The translations under genes and the position numbers were made by a program. Source: Archangium violaceum (GTDB taxonomy: Bacteria; Myxococcota; Myxococcia; Myxococcales; Myxococcaceae). From it: a stretch of 64,000 bases of DNA. Each line of letters begins with the position of its first letter. Positions within the stretch are counted from its first letter, which is position 1. Below, one piece after another: positions 23,307 through 31,543 of this stretch. The notes beneath the pieces were generated by a model that was not told the DNA's origin, searched no databases, and saw only the letters and a list, made by a program, of their open reading frames with translations. The DNA lies in contig NZ_CP069338.1 in assembly GCF_016859125.1 (NCBI RefSeq), positions 9,303,501-9,367,500 on the forward strand, given 5' to 3'.

Positions 23307-23792
23307 TCAGCGGCTGCGTCGCAGCGAGCCGACGGTCAAGGGATGGGTGCCCGGGCTGGGCGGCGGCGCGGGCACGCCGTACACGATGCGCTGAGGAGGA
23401 AGCAGGGTCGGCGATTCGGCCTGGCCATTGCGCCCATTGCGCGCGGGCTGGGCCGGCTCGGCCGGAGCCGCCGGGATGGGAGTGGCAGCGGGAGGGGCGG
23501 ACGGCTGGCCCTCGATGGCTCCCTGGAAGTGACCCGCGACGACGGGCTTGTTGAAGTGCGCCTCCTGACCGGCATCCAGCAGGCGCAGCATGTGGACGGC
23601 CTCGGCGACGTGCTCCTTCTCCTCTGCGGCCAGGTGCAGGAAGAAGTCCCGCACCTCGGGGCTGGAGGAAGCACGGGCGTGGGTCTCGTACTCATTGATG
23701 GTCTCCAGCTCGCGCGCCAGTACACGGCGCACGAGCGCGACATCGGTCGAGAGGTCGTTGGTAGGGGGACCAGCCATGGGAGGGCTGACCAT
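23307..23792 (-). CDS. encB: encapsulin cargo protein EncB, ferritin-like
   Basis: 161 residues in three parts. Residues about 15-80 are a ferritin-like helical pair with metal-ligand motifs ELETINEYETHA and EEKEHV; two such units dimerise into a ferroxidase site in encapsulated ferritins. Residues about 88-148 are a flexible Ala/Pro-rich linker. The C-terminus LTVGSLRR is the encapsulin targeting peptide known from M. xanthus EncB/C/D. It is first in the operon with encA. Start may be ATG 23792 or ATG 23777; the former is used here. Confidence 0.93.
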   Translation of the reverse strand: MVSPPMAGPPTNDLSTDVALVRRVLARELETINEYETHARASSSPEVRDFFLHLAAEEKEHVAEAVHMLRLLDAGQEAHFNKPVVAGHFQGAIEGQPSAPPAATPIPAAPAEPAQPARNGRNGQAESPTLLPPQRIVYGVPAPPPSPGTHPLTVGSLRRSR

Positions 23793-23882
23793 TGCGGCCT
23801 GCAGGGGGAACCGTCAAGGGAAACCATGGTGGCCGAGTTCATGCTTCTAGCGGGTGAACGCTCCGCGTAGAGTCCCGGACGC

Positions 23883-25577
23883 TTGACCGTCCCCGCCCCT
23901 CGTTCCGACGTCCCTCCCACGCCCGAAACCCGCCCCGTGTCCGCGCGCCCCGCGGCGAGAGGCAGCGGGGCGCTGTTCGTGGCGGCGGGCATCCTCGCAT
24001 CGAAGTTGGTGGGCCTGGTGCGCGAGCGCGTCTTCGCGCACTACCTGGGCAATGGCATCGTCGCCGCGGTGTTCAAGGCCGCACTGCGCATCCCCAACTT
24101 CCTGCAGAACCTCTTCGGGGAGGGCGTGCTCTCCGGTTCGTTCATTCCCGTATACGCGGGGCTGCTGGGGAAGGGGGACTCGAAGGAGGCGGATCGGGTC
24201 GCGGGAGCGGTCTTCGGGCTGCTCGCGCTGGCCACCAGCGTGATGGTGGCGGTGGGCCTGTTGGCCACGCCACTCTTCGTGGACACCATCGCTCCGGGCT
24301 TCGAGGGCGAGGCGCGGAGCATGGCCATCCAGCTGGTGCGCATCCTCTTCCCGGGCACGGGCATGCTGGTGATGTCCGCGTGGTGTCTGGGAGTGCTCAA
24401 CAGCCACCGGAAGTTCCTCCTGTCCTACCTGGCGCCGGTGGTGTGGAACGCGGCCATCATCACCACCCTGGTGGTGGCGGGCATGCGTGGGCTGACCGGG
24501 GCGCCGCTGGCGGAGGTGCTCGCCTATGGCGTGGTGGCGGGCTGCCTGCTGCAGTTCCTGGTGCAGGTGCCCTCGGTGATGAAGGTGCTCGGGCACTTCC
24601 GACCCACCTTGTCCACGGCCAGCGAGTCCGTGCGCCAGGTGCTGCGCAGCTTCACGACGGTGGTGCTCGGGCGCGGTGTGGTGCAGATCAGCGCCTATGT
24701 GGACACGTCGTACGCGTCGCTCATCGCGGACCGGGCGCTGTCCACGCTGACGTACGCGCAGACGATCTACCTCATCCCGGTGAGCCTCTTCGGCATGGCG
24801 ATCTCCGCGGCCGAGCTGCCGGAGATGTCGCGCGCGGCCGGGGCAGGGGAGGAGGTGGCTGGCAAGCTGCGCGCGCGGCTCGAGGCGGGGGCGCGCCGGA
24901 TCGCCTTCTTCGTGGTGCCCTCGTCGGCGGCGTTGCTCCTCATCGGGGACGTGGTCGCGGGGGCCCTGCTGCAGACGGGCCGGTTCACCGCCTCGGACAC
25001 GCGCTATCTCTGGTACGTGCTGATGGGCTCGTCGGTGGGCCTGGTGGCCTCCGCGCTCGGGCGCCTGTATGCCTCGACGTTCTACGCGCTGAAGGACACG
25101 CGCACGCCGCTGCGCTTCGCGGTGATTCGGGTGGTGGTGGGTGCGGCGCTGGCCTGGTTCCTGGCGCTGCGGCTGCCAGGGCTGGTGGGGCTTCCGGAGT
25201 ACCTCGGGACGGCCTTCCTTCCCCTCGCGGGCGGGCTGATGGCCTGGTTCGAGGCGCAGATGCTGCGCCGGACGCTCGCCCCGCGGATCGGACACGTCCG
25301 GATGCCAGAGGGAATGCCGAAGCTGTGGGGGGCGGCCATCGCGGCGGGGCTGACGGGGCTGGGCGTCAAGGTGGCGCTGACGAAGGTGCTGGGGCCCATG
25401 CCCGGGGTGACGGAGTGGGGAGGGAGCCTCCTCCCCCCGCCGAACCTCCACCCCCTGCTCGTGTTCCTGGCGGTCGTGCTGCCCTTCGGGGCGGTCTACT
25501 TCGGAATCACGGGCGCCCTGGGCATCCCCGAGGCGAAGTCCGTCCTCCAGAGGGTCCTCCGTCGCAGGGCCCGCTAA
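23883..25577 (+). CDS. murJ: lipid II flippase MurJ
   Basis: 564 residues with about 14 membrane helices; flips lipid II across the inner membrane for peptidoglycan synthesis (MOP superfamily). The hallmark N-terminal region is SKLVGLVRERVFAHYLG, then AALRIPNFLQNLFGEGVLSGSFIPVY. The start is uncertain: TTG 23883 is used, with GTG 23937 as an alternative that removes an 18-residue Pro/Ser-rich tail. It is divergent from encB, with about 90 bases between them. Confidence 0.94.
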   Translation: MTVPAPRSDVPPTPETRPVSARPAARGSGALFVAAGILASKLVGLVRERVFAHYLGNGIVAAVFKAALRIPNFLQNLFGEGVLSGSFIPVYAGLLGKGDSKEADRVAGAVFGLLALATSVMVAVGLLATPLFVDTIAPGFEGEARSMAIQLVRILFPGTGMLVMSAWCLGVLNSHRKFLLSYLAPVVWNAAIITTLVVAGMRGLTGAPLAEVLAYGVVAGCLLQFLVQVPSVMKVLGHFRPTLSTASESVRQVLRSFTTVVLGRGVVQISAYVDTSYASLIADRALSTLTYAQTIYLIPVSLFGMAISAAELPEMSRAAGAGEEVAGKLRARLEAGARRIAFFVVPSSAALLLIGDVVAGALLQTGRFTASDTRYLWYVLMGSSVGLVASALGRLYASTFYALKDTRTPLRFAVIRVVVGAALAWFLALRLPGLVGLPEYLGTAFLPLAGGLMAWFEAQMLRRTLAPRIGHVRMPEGMPKLWGAAIAAGLTGLGVKVALTKVLGPMPGVTEWGGSLLPPPNLHPLLVFLAVVLPFGAVYFGITGALGIPEAKSVLQRVLRRRAR

Positions 25578-25587
25578 CCGGGCATCC

Positions 25588-25628
25588 CCTCCCTCTCCCT
25601 CCGGGAGAGGGTCGGGGTGAGGGTATTT
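25588..25628 (+). repeat. dispersed palindromic intergenic repeat, copy 3
   Basis: CTCCCTCTCCCTCCGGGAGAGGG then TCGGGGTGAGGGTATTT, right after murJ. A partial second end (GGGGTGAGGGTTTTT) occurs at 25683-25697. Confidence 0.8.
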
Positions 25629-25950
25629 CGCCTCCCCAGGCCGGGTCCGTGGCGGGCTTCGTCTCCGCGCGTGAGAAAGCACGGGGTGAGGGTTTTTCCC
25701 TACACCCCACCGTTGTCAGTTTGACCCTTGTCTCCCGGGAGCAGGCGGGCATGCCCACCGCCAGACGTGGGGGATGGCGCCTCCAACGTGTCGCGTTATG
25801 GAGGGGTTGCGGGCGGGACTTGCGGAAGATGACCACATGCGTCTTCCGTCCAAGCACTGCGCGTGTATAGAGTGCGCCGCCTTTTTCCCCAGCAGGGGGC
25901 ACGGTCTCCCGGCGCTGGATTTCGTTGATTCGTTCAGGAAGGTCCCGGCA
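25629..25950 (+). other. intergenic leader before the S1-domain gene
   Basis: About 320 bases without a supported gene. It holds the partial palindromic repeat at 25683-25697, a TATAGA at 25866-25871 that could serve as a -10 element (no convincing -35 found), and the strong ribosome-binding site AGGAAGG at 25936-25942. A long 5' leader is possible. Confidence 0.5.
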
Positions 25951-28017
25951 GTGAGCGACGAGAAGAACGGTTCCGTGGGTTCTGGTGGCGGTGGTGCGGG
26001 GGGCTTCGGTCCCAAGAAGCCCAAGGCCACCTTTGGCGACGTGATGCTCGGCATCCCGGCGGGCCGTGGCGGCGAGCGCGAGGAGCGCGGTGGCCGTGAC
26101 CGGGACCGCGGTTCGGATCGCCCGCGCGGTGAGCGGGGAGGCGAGCGCGAGGCCCGTCCGGCGAAGCCGGAGGGCGAGGCGGGTGCCCAGCAGGGTCAGG
26201 GCGCGCCCCGTGAGGAGCGCCGGCCGCGCGGTGGTGGCGATCGGGGTGGCCGTGGCGGCGACCGCGGTGGCAGGGGCGGCGAGCGTCGGCCCCAGGGCCC
26301 CATGGTGGTCGTGAAGCGCGCCTCGGGCGCGGTGGAGACGCGTGGCCCGGTGACTCCGGCTCCGTCGTCGACCGCTCCGGCCGAGACCGCGGTGACCACC
26401 GAGGCCCCGACCGAGGCCCCGGCCGAGACGGCCGCTCCGGTTGCCTCGGCGACCCCGGCTCCCAAGGCTCCTCCCGCGCCGGCTCCCAGCAGCGCGCTCT
26501 ATGAGGAGGTCCCCGAGTCCCAGTCCTTCGCGGAGATGTTCGAGGCGCAGCAGAAGGAGGGCGGCGTGCCGGCCCGGCGCTCGGTGCGCATCGGCGAGAA
26601 GGTGACGGGCACGATCTTCCAGCTCGGCGCGGACACGGCCTTCGTGTCGCTGTCCAACGCCAAGAGCGAGGCGATGATCGAGCTGCGCGAGCTCAAGGAC
26701 GACGAGGGCGTGCTGCGCTACGGAGTGGGTGACACCATCGAGGCGCACGTCATCGAGGCGGGCGCTCGGGGCATCCTGCTCAGCCGCGCGCTGGCCAAGG
26801 GCAGCGCCAACATGGCGATGCTGGCCGAGGCCCGCGCCTCCGGCATGCCGGTGGAGGGCATGGTCCTCTCCGTGAACAAGGGCGGCGTGGAGGTGGCGAT
26901 CGGCGACGTGCGCGCGTTCTGCCCCATCAGCCAGCTCGACATCCGCTTCGTGGAGAAGCCGGATCAGTTCATCGGCGAGAAGCTCACGTTCCGCGTCACC
27001 GAGGTGCGGGATCGCAACGTGGTGCTCTCGCGCCGCTCCCTGCTCGAGGAGGAGCAGCGCCAGCTGGCCGCCAAGACGCGCGAGACGCTCTCCGAGGGCA
27101 AGGTGGTCAAGGGCAGGGTCACCGGCGTGCGTGACTTCGGCGCCTTCGTGGACCTGGGTGGAGTCGAGGGCATGATCCCCGTCTCCGAGATGTCCTACAT
27201 GCGCGTGGCCCACCCGAGCGACGTGGTGAAGCAGGGCGACGAGGTGGAGGTGGAGATCCTCCGCATGGAGCCCGCGCAGCCCAACTCGCCGGACAAGTCC
27301 AAGCAGAAGGAGCGGATCACCCTCTCCATGCGCGCCCGTCAGGAGGATCCCTTCAAGACGGCGCTCGCGGAGATCAAGGAGGGCGACCGTCTGCAGGGCA
27401 AGGTGGTGCGGTTGCAGCCCTTCGGCGCCTTCGTGGAGCTGCGTCCGGGCGTGGACGGCCTGGTGCACATCTCCGCGCTGTCCGAGCGCCGCATCGCGCA
27501 CCCGCGCGACGTGGTGCAGGTGGGCGAGACCATCTGGGTGCAGGTGGAGAAGATCGACGCCAACGACAAGCGCATCGGCCTGCGCCGCATCACCGAGGAG
27601 GAGGCCCAGCGCCCCGCCGAGGAGCGTCCGGCCGCCGCCGCCGAGGAGAAGAAGCCCGCCGAGCCCGCGGCGCCTCGCCCGAAGGTGGGCCAGGTGGTGG
27701 TGGGCAAGGTGGATCGCATCGAGCCCTACGGCGTGTTCCTCGTGTTCCCGGGCGGCAAGGGTCTCATTCCCGCCTCCGAGACGGGCACCGAGCGTGGCAC
27801 GGATCTGCGCAAGAAGTTCTCGCTCGGCCAGGAGCTGAAGGTGGCCCTCGTGGACATCGACGCCTCCGGGAAGATCCGCCTCTCCATCACCGCCGCCGAG
27901 CGGGCCGAGGAGCGCGCGGAGGTCGAGGCGTGGACGAAGAGCCAGCAGCCCGTCGGTGGTGGCAAGAAGGGACTGGGCACCTTCGCCGATCTGTTCAAGC
28001 AGAAGATGGGCAAGTAG
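25951..28017 (+). CDS. RNA-binding protein with RGG-rich N-terminus and five S1 domains
   Basis: 688 residues from GTG 25951, chosen for AGGAAGG eight bases upstream; the frame is open further 5' but not protein-like. Residues 1-190 are disordered, first rich in RGG/RGE motifs and then in Ala/Pro/Thr. Five S1 OB-folds follow, starting near KVTGTIFQLG, VEGMVLSVNKG, VKGRVTGVRDFGAFVDLG, LQGKVVRLQPFGAFVELR and VVGKVDRIEPYGVFLVF. Repeats 3 and 4 are the most canonical. A related short motif occurs three times: TFGDVM, SFAEMF and TFADLF. It resembles ribosomal protein S1 (RpsA), which has six domains in E. coli, but the N-terminal region differs. It likely binds mRNA. Confidence 0.85.
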   Translation: MSDEKNGSVGSGGGGAGGFGPKKPKATFGDVMLGIPAGRGGEREERGGRDRDRGSDRPRGERGGEREARPAKPEGEAGAQQGQGAPREERRPRGGGDRGGRGGDRGGRGGERRPQGPMVVVKRASGAVETRGPVTPAPSSTAPAETAVTTEAPTEAPAETAAPVASATPAPKAPPAPAPSSALYEEVPESQSFAEMFEAQQKEGGVPARRSVRIGEKVTGTIFQLGADTAFVSLSNAKSEAMIELRELKDDEGVLRYGVGDTIEAHVIEAGARGILLSRALAKGSANMAMLAEARASGMPVEGMVLSVNKGGVEVAIGDVRAFCPISQLDIRFVEKPDQFIGEKLTFRVTEVRDRNVVLSRRSLLEEEQRQLAAKTRETLSEGKVVKGRVTGVRDFGAFVDLGGVEGMIPVSEMSYMRVAHPSDVVKQGDEVEVEILRMEPAQPNSPDKSKQKERITLSMRARQEDPFKTALAEIKEGDRLQGKVVRLQPFGAFVELRPGVDGLVHISALSERRIAHPRDVVQVGETIWVQVEKIDANDKRIGLRRITEEEAQRPAEERPAAAAEEKKPAEPAAPRPKVGQVVVGKVDRIEPYGVFLVFPGGKGLIPASETGTERGTDLRKKFSLGQELKVALVDIDASGKIRLSITAAERAEERAEVEAWTKSQQPVGGGKKGLGTFADLFKQKMGK

Positions 28018-28088
28018 CGGCGTCGAATCGCTCTTGGTTGGAGGCGTGGGGAATGAAGATCGCGCCTCCAGCCGTTCGATAAAAACAG

Positions 28089-28117
28089 TTGACGCTCCCG
28101 GGGGAGGGCGGTACTTA
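28089..28117 (+). promoter_or_regulatory. promoter of the initiator tRNA cluster
   Basis: TTGACG (28089-28094), 17 bases, then TACTTA (28112-28117). The first tRNA begins 15 bases after the -10 element. Confidence 0.6.
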
Positions 28118-28131
28118 GCCTCCCACTTCGC

Positions 28132-28206
<75 letters not shown>

Positions 28207-28214
28207 TCAACAGG

Positions 28215-28257
28215 CCAGAGACCCTGTTGGAAATAATAGACAAGGTCTCTGGTGTTT
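28215..28257 (+). terminator. hairpin between initiator tRNA copies 1 and 2
   Basis: CCAGAGACC (28215-28223) pairs with GGTCTCTGG (28244-28252), followed by TGTTT. It may be a terminator or a processing structure. Confidence 0.55.
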
Positions 28258-28279
28258 GACATAGAGCAGCAGCCGATAT

Positions 28280-28354
<75 letters not shown>

Positions 28355-28365
28355 TCTGTGGATGA

Positions 28366-28396
28366 AGCCCCGCTGGTGCTCAACCAGCGGGGCTTT
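28366..28396 (+). terminator. terminator-like hairpin after initiator tRNA copy 2
   Basis: AGCCCCGCTGGT (28366-28377) pairs perfectly with ACCAGCGGGGCT (28383-28394) across a five-base loop, then TT and GTCATT. Confidence 0.65.
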
Positions 28397-28440
28397 GTCA
28401 TTGCAAGCTGTACGTGTGTGTTGTTGGTAGCAATCGATAT

Positions 28441-28515
<75 letters not shown>

Positions 28516-28525
28516 TCGAAGATGA

Positions 28526-28562
28526 AGCCCCGCTGACGCTGAGTCAGCGGGGCTTTGTCGTT
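28526..28562 (+). terminator. terminator after initiator tRNA copy 3
   Basis: AGCCCCGCTGAC (28526-28537) pairs perfectly with GTCAGCGGGGCT (28543-28554), followed by TTGTCGTTT. Its arms are nearly the same as the hairpin after copy 2, so the tRNA-plus-hairpin unit was probably duplicated together. Confidence 0.7.
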
Positions 28563-28718
28563 TCCGGGCTCCCGTGAACGCGCGAACCGCACCACTCGGA
28601 GGTCACCTCGTGGAGCAGAGCCGAGGCGCTCGCCCTGTGTCACGAAGGGACAGTCACAAATCGCGTGAGCTGGGCTTGCTGGCGGCCCGGTTGAGGCAGG
28701 CGGTCGCGAGGAAGCGGA

Positions 28719-29420
28719 TTACGTGCCGCGCTCGCGGTGTGCCTCGAGATACGCCGCGAAGCCCGCCTTGGACTGGATGCGGAGCTCCGGCAGGCGCGCG
28801 AGTGCCTCGGGCTCGAACGCGTACTGCTCGCAGACGAGGCTCGCCCGCAGCGCCTGTTCCGGACCTCCCGTGAAGGGCCGTACCTCGTGCGTCAGCTCCC
28901 CCCGGAAGTGCACCAGCATCCCAGGCCTCGGACGCACCTCGCCCAGGAGCTGGCTTCCTCGCGAGAACACCAGCGCGCCTCCCTTCGCGCCCTCGGGCAC
29001 GTTCAGGTAGAGCACGCTCACGTGCTCGGGCGTTGCTCCTGGGACCCCGCTCGGCTCCTGCAGCGTCGCGTCGATGTGCCGGCCCACACTCCGCCCGGGC
29101 TCCAGCAGCAGCAGGTTCAAGTAGAAGGCGTTCGGCTTTCGTCGCTCCCTGCTCGGGCCGAAGAGCCGCTCACGCCAGGGCAGCAGCCCCCGCGAGCTCG
29201 CCGGATCCATCACCAGCGCCAGGTAGTCCCGGAGGAAGGGGAAGCGCTCTTCCAGCGTCAGCCGTCCCGTCTCCGTGAAGATGAACGCGAAGCCCCGGCT
29301 GCTCTGGAACGTCCCCATCAAGGGGCTGCGCGCCACGAAACGCGACGAGAGCAGGGCCTCCCGGAGGGCCTCCAACCTCGCTCCCTTCATGGCGTCGCGG
29401 TGGGTGACGTACTCGCTCAT
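28719..29420 (-). CDS. 2OG-Fe(II) oxygenase superfamily protein
   Basis: 233 residues. The double-stranded beta-helix core carries the iron ligands: HxD in VGRHIDATLQ (about residue 122) and the distal histidine in GELTHEVRPFTGG, with an arginine seven residues later region for 2-oxoglutarate. It resembles prolyl 4-hydroxylase-like dioxygenases; the substrate is unknown. ATG 29420 is chosen because sequence upstream of it in this frame is only the complement of the neighbouring topoisomerase. It follows that gene by 32 bases on the same strand, so co-transcription is likely. Confidence 0.78.
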   Translation of the reverse strand: MSEYVTHRDAMKGARLEALREALLSSRFVARSPLMGTFQSSRGFAFIFTETGRLTLEERFPFLRDYLALVMDPASSRGLLPWRERLFGPSRERRKPNAFYLNLLLLEPGRSVGRHIDATLQEPSGVPGATPEHVSVLYLNVPEGAKGGALVFSRGSQLLGEVRPRPGMLVHFRGELTHEVRPFTGGPEQALRASLVCEQYAFEPEALARLPELRIQSKAGFAAYLEAHRERGT

Positions 29421-29452
29421 GCGCGGGAGTCTAGCTCCGGCGGGGAAGGGGA

Positions 29453-30496
29453 CTACACCGCCGCGGGCCGCTTGCCGTCCTCGATCATCTCCAGCAGGGC
29501 CTTCTCCGAGCAGTGCAGCGCGGGCTTCTCGTGCCGCGCCAACTCCTCCACGGAATCGAAGTAGCGCTCCACCACGTGCCCCTTCTCGAACATCGCCAGC
29601 ACCGAGGGATAGATGTACGAGTCCCTCGCCACCGCGGGCGTGTTCCCCAGGTGCTCGGCCACCTCCTTCACCGCCGCCACCATCGTCTTCTTCGCGACCT
29701 TCTGTCCGCTCTTCGCGGCTTCCTGGCGCACCCGCTCCTTCGCCCGGGCCAGCGCGCACGCGCAGATGAGCGTCCCGCCCCACGTGCGGAAGTCCTTCGC
29801 GCTGTAGCGCGCCCCCATCACTTCCTGGATGTACTCGTTGATGTGGCGCCGCCGCACGTCCACCACGAACCCGTCGTCCAACCGGAACTTGAAGACGTCC
29901 CGTCCCGGCAGCTTCAGGCACTCGCGCACGATGCGAGCCACCTGCCGATCCTTCAACTCCCGGTGCTGCTGCTTCCCGCTCTTGCCCGGGAAGTCGAAGA
30001 TGACCGTGTCGCCCTTCACCTTGACGTGCTTCGCCCGAAGCGTGGCCAGCCCGAAGCTCTGGTTCTCGTCCGCGTACTGCTGGCTCCCCGCACGGATGAA
30101 GCACGTCCCGAGGATCCGCAGCAGGCACGCCATCACCTTGTCTCGTCCCAACCCCGGCTTGCGCAGATCCGCCGCCACCCGCCGCCGCAGCCTGGGCAGC
30201 GCCCTCGCGAAGTCGACGATCCGCTCGTACTTCTCCGCCTCGCGTCGCTTCGTGAAGGACTCGTGGTAGCGGTACTGCCACCGCCCCGCGCCGTCCTTCC
30301 CCATGGCCTGCAGCTTCGACGTGGGTGACGGGCTGATCAACACGTCCGTCCACGCGGGCGGAATCTTCAGCGCCTCGATGCGCTCGCGTTCCCGAGCCGG
30401 TACCGGCTTCCCGTTCGACTGCTTGTACTGGAAGCCTCGCTTGGGGCTCCCGAGCCGACGGATTCCATCCTGTCGCAGTCTCTCGATATGCGTCAT
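29453..30496 (-). CDS. topIB: DNA topoisomerase IB
   Basis: 347 residues; a poxvirus-type topoisomerase IB that nicks one strand and relaxes supercoils. The N-terminal domain ends near PPAWTDVLISP; QAMGKDGAGRWQYRYH carries the Lys/Arg catalytic region. TCFIRAGSQQYADENQSFGLATLR holds an active-site arginine, FRTWGGTLICACAL the second basic residue position, and the nucleophile tyrosine is in VARDSYIYPSVL. Start ATG 30496 lies after GGTGAG. Bacterial TopIB is scattered and often horizontally moved. It is divergent from the flotillin module, with 162 bases between the starts. Confidence 0.95.
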   Translation of the reverse strand: MTHIERLRQDGIRRLGSPKRGFQYKQSNGKPVPARERERIEALKIPPAWTDVLISPSPTSKLQAMGKDGAGRWQYRYHESFTKRREAEKYERIVDFARALPRLRRRVAADLRKPGLGRDKVMACLLRILGTCFIRAGSQQYADENQSFGLATLRAKHVKVKGDTVIFDFPGKSGKQQHRELKDRQVARIVRECLKLPGRDVFKFRLDDGFVVDVRRRHINEYIQEVMGARYSAKDFRTWGGTLICACALARAKERVRQEAAKSGQKVAKKTMVAAVKEVAEHLGNTPAVARDSYIYPSVLAMFEKGHVVERYFDSVEELARHEKPALHCSEKALLEMIEDGKRPAAV

Positions 30497-30558
30497 GCCC
30501 GTGCTCACCTGGAATGCCTGTGCAGCCCGGCGCATCCCGTCAACGCAGCCCCACCCGG

Positions 30559-30574
30559 CTGGTCTGGAGACCAG
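30559..30574. promoter_or_regulatory. short palindrome in the topIB/yqiJ-like divergent region
   Basis: CTGGTC-TGGA-GACCAG is a six-base inverted repeat between two divergent starts. It could be an operator; there is no other support. Confidence 0.25.
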
Positions 30575-30658
30575 GCAGGTAGCAAATCGTCCGGAGGGGC
30601 TGTCCCGATCCCGCAAGCCTGGAATAGACTCCCAACCACCTCTTTGCTTGCTGGGCCG

Positions 30659-31438
30659 ATGACCGAGTTCCTCGACGCCATCCTCGCCTTCCCGACCGTC
30701 ATCTTCACCATCCCCCTGGGAGTGGTCGTCGGCTATTGGCTCACCGTCATGGTGGGCGCGGTGGGGATCGATCTGCTCGATGGAGACCTCGGGGACTTCG
30801 CGCTGGGTGCGAAGGCGGGGGCCGCGGAAGCGCTCGAGGGCGGCGTGAAGGGCGCGATGGAAGGGGGCGCCAAGGCCGCGATGGAGGGCCACTCCGAGCA
30901 CGGCGGCTCCTTCCTGGAGGTGCTCGGCTTCGGCGGCGTCCCGGTGACGGTGTCCGTCAGCTTCGTGGTGTTCCTCTCCTGGCTGTTGTCCCTGGCCTTC
31001 GCCCATCCAGCCAAGGAGGCGCTCGGCGCGCTGCCCGGTGCCCTCGTCAGTGGCGGCCTCGCCGCCCTGTGCCTCGCGGTGGGTCTGGTGCTCGCTGGCC
31101 TCGCGGTGCGTCCCCTGCGGCCCATGTTCGCCGTCCAGCAGGCGCCCCGCCGCTCCGAGTTGATGGGCCGCGTCTGTGTCATCTCCAGTGGCCGCGTGGA
31201 CGGCAGGTTCGGCCACGCCACTTTCGAGGACGGTGGCGCCGGCCTCATCCTCAACGTGGTGTGCGACAAGGCCAACGGGCTCAAGCGTGGCGAGAGGGCG
31301 CTCATCCTCGGCTATGATGCCGTCCGCGATGCCTACGAGGTGGAGCCCGTGGACTGGCTCCTCCCCGAGGAGATGGAACATTTGAAGGATCCGCTCACCG
31401 CCGCCACGCTTGCCCGGGACAGGGCTCGCACCCGGTAG
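30659..31438 (+). CDS. YqiJ/NfeD-like membrane protein with OB-fold
   Basis: 259 residues. There are membrane segments near residues 7-38 and about 98-120 and 125-148, with a low-complexity Gly/Ala/Met stretch between them (EGGVKGAMEGGAKAAMEGHS). The C-terminal region (ELMGRVCVISSGRVDGRFGHATFEDGG) is an OB-fold-like domain as in NfeD and YqiJ proteins, known partners of flotillins. A flotillin gene begins 105 bases downstream on the same strand. ATG 30659 is chosen because it starts with a membrane segment. The first of a three-gene module. Confidence 0.78.
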   Translation: MTEFLDAILAFPTVIFTIPLGVVVGYWLTVMVGAVGIDLLDGDLGDFALGAKAGAAEALEGGVKGAMEGGAKAAMEGHSEHGGSFLEVLGFGGVPVTVSVSFVVFLSWLLSLAFAHPAKEALGALPGALVSGGLAALCLAVGLVLAGLAVRPLRPMFAVQQAPRRSELMGRVCVISSGRVDGRFGHATFEDGGAGLILNVVCDKANGLKRGERALILGYDAVRDAYEVEPVDWLLPEEMEHLKDPLTAATLARDRARTR

Positions 31439-31543
31439 CAACCCTTCCAGACTTCCTCAGTGCCGCGCCGGAGGCTGTTCGCGGGGGGCTCCGGTCGCGT
31501 GATAGAAGGTCCCCCGGTCTACTCGCTCGGGAAAAAGCACCGA

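Noticed and set aside
29421-30353. Upstream extension of the 2OG oxygenase frame to 544 residues
   Set aside because: The extra part overlaps topIB in another frame on the same strand and is low-complexity Gly/Arg sequence; ATG 29420 gives the real protein.
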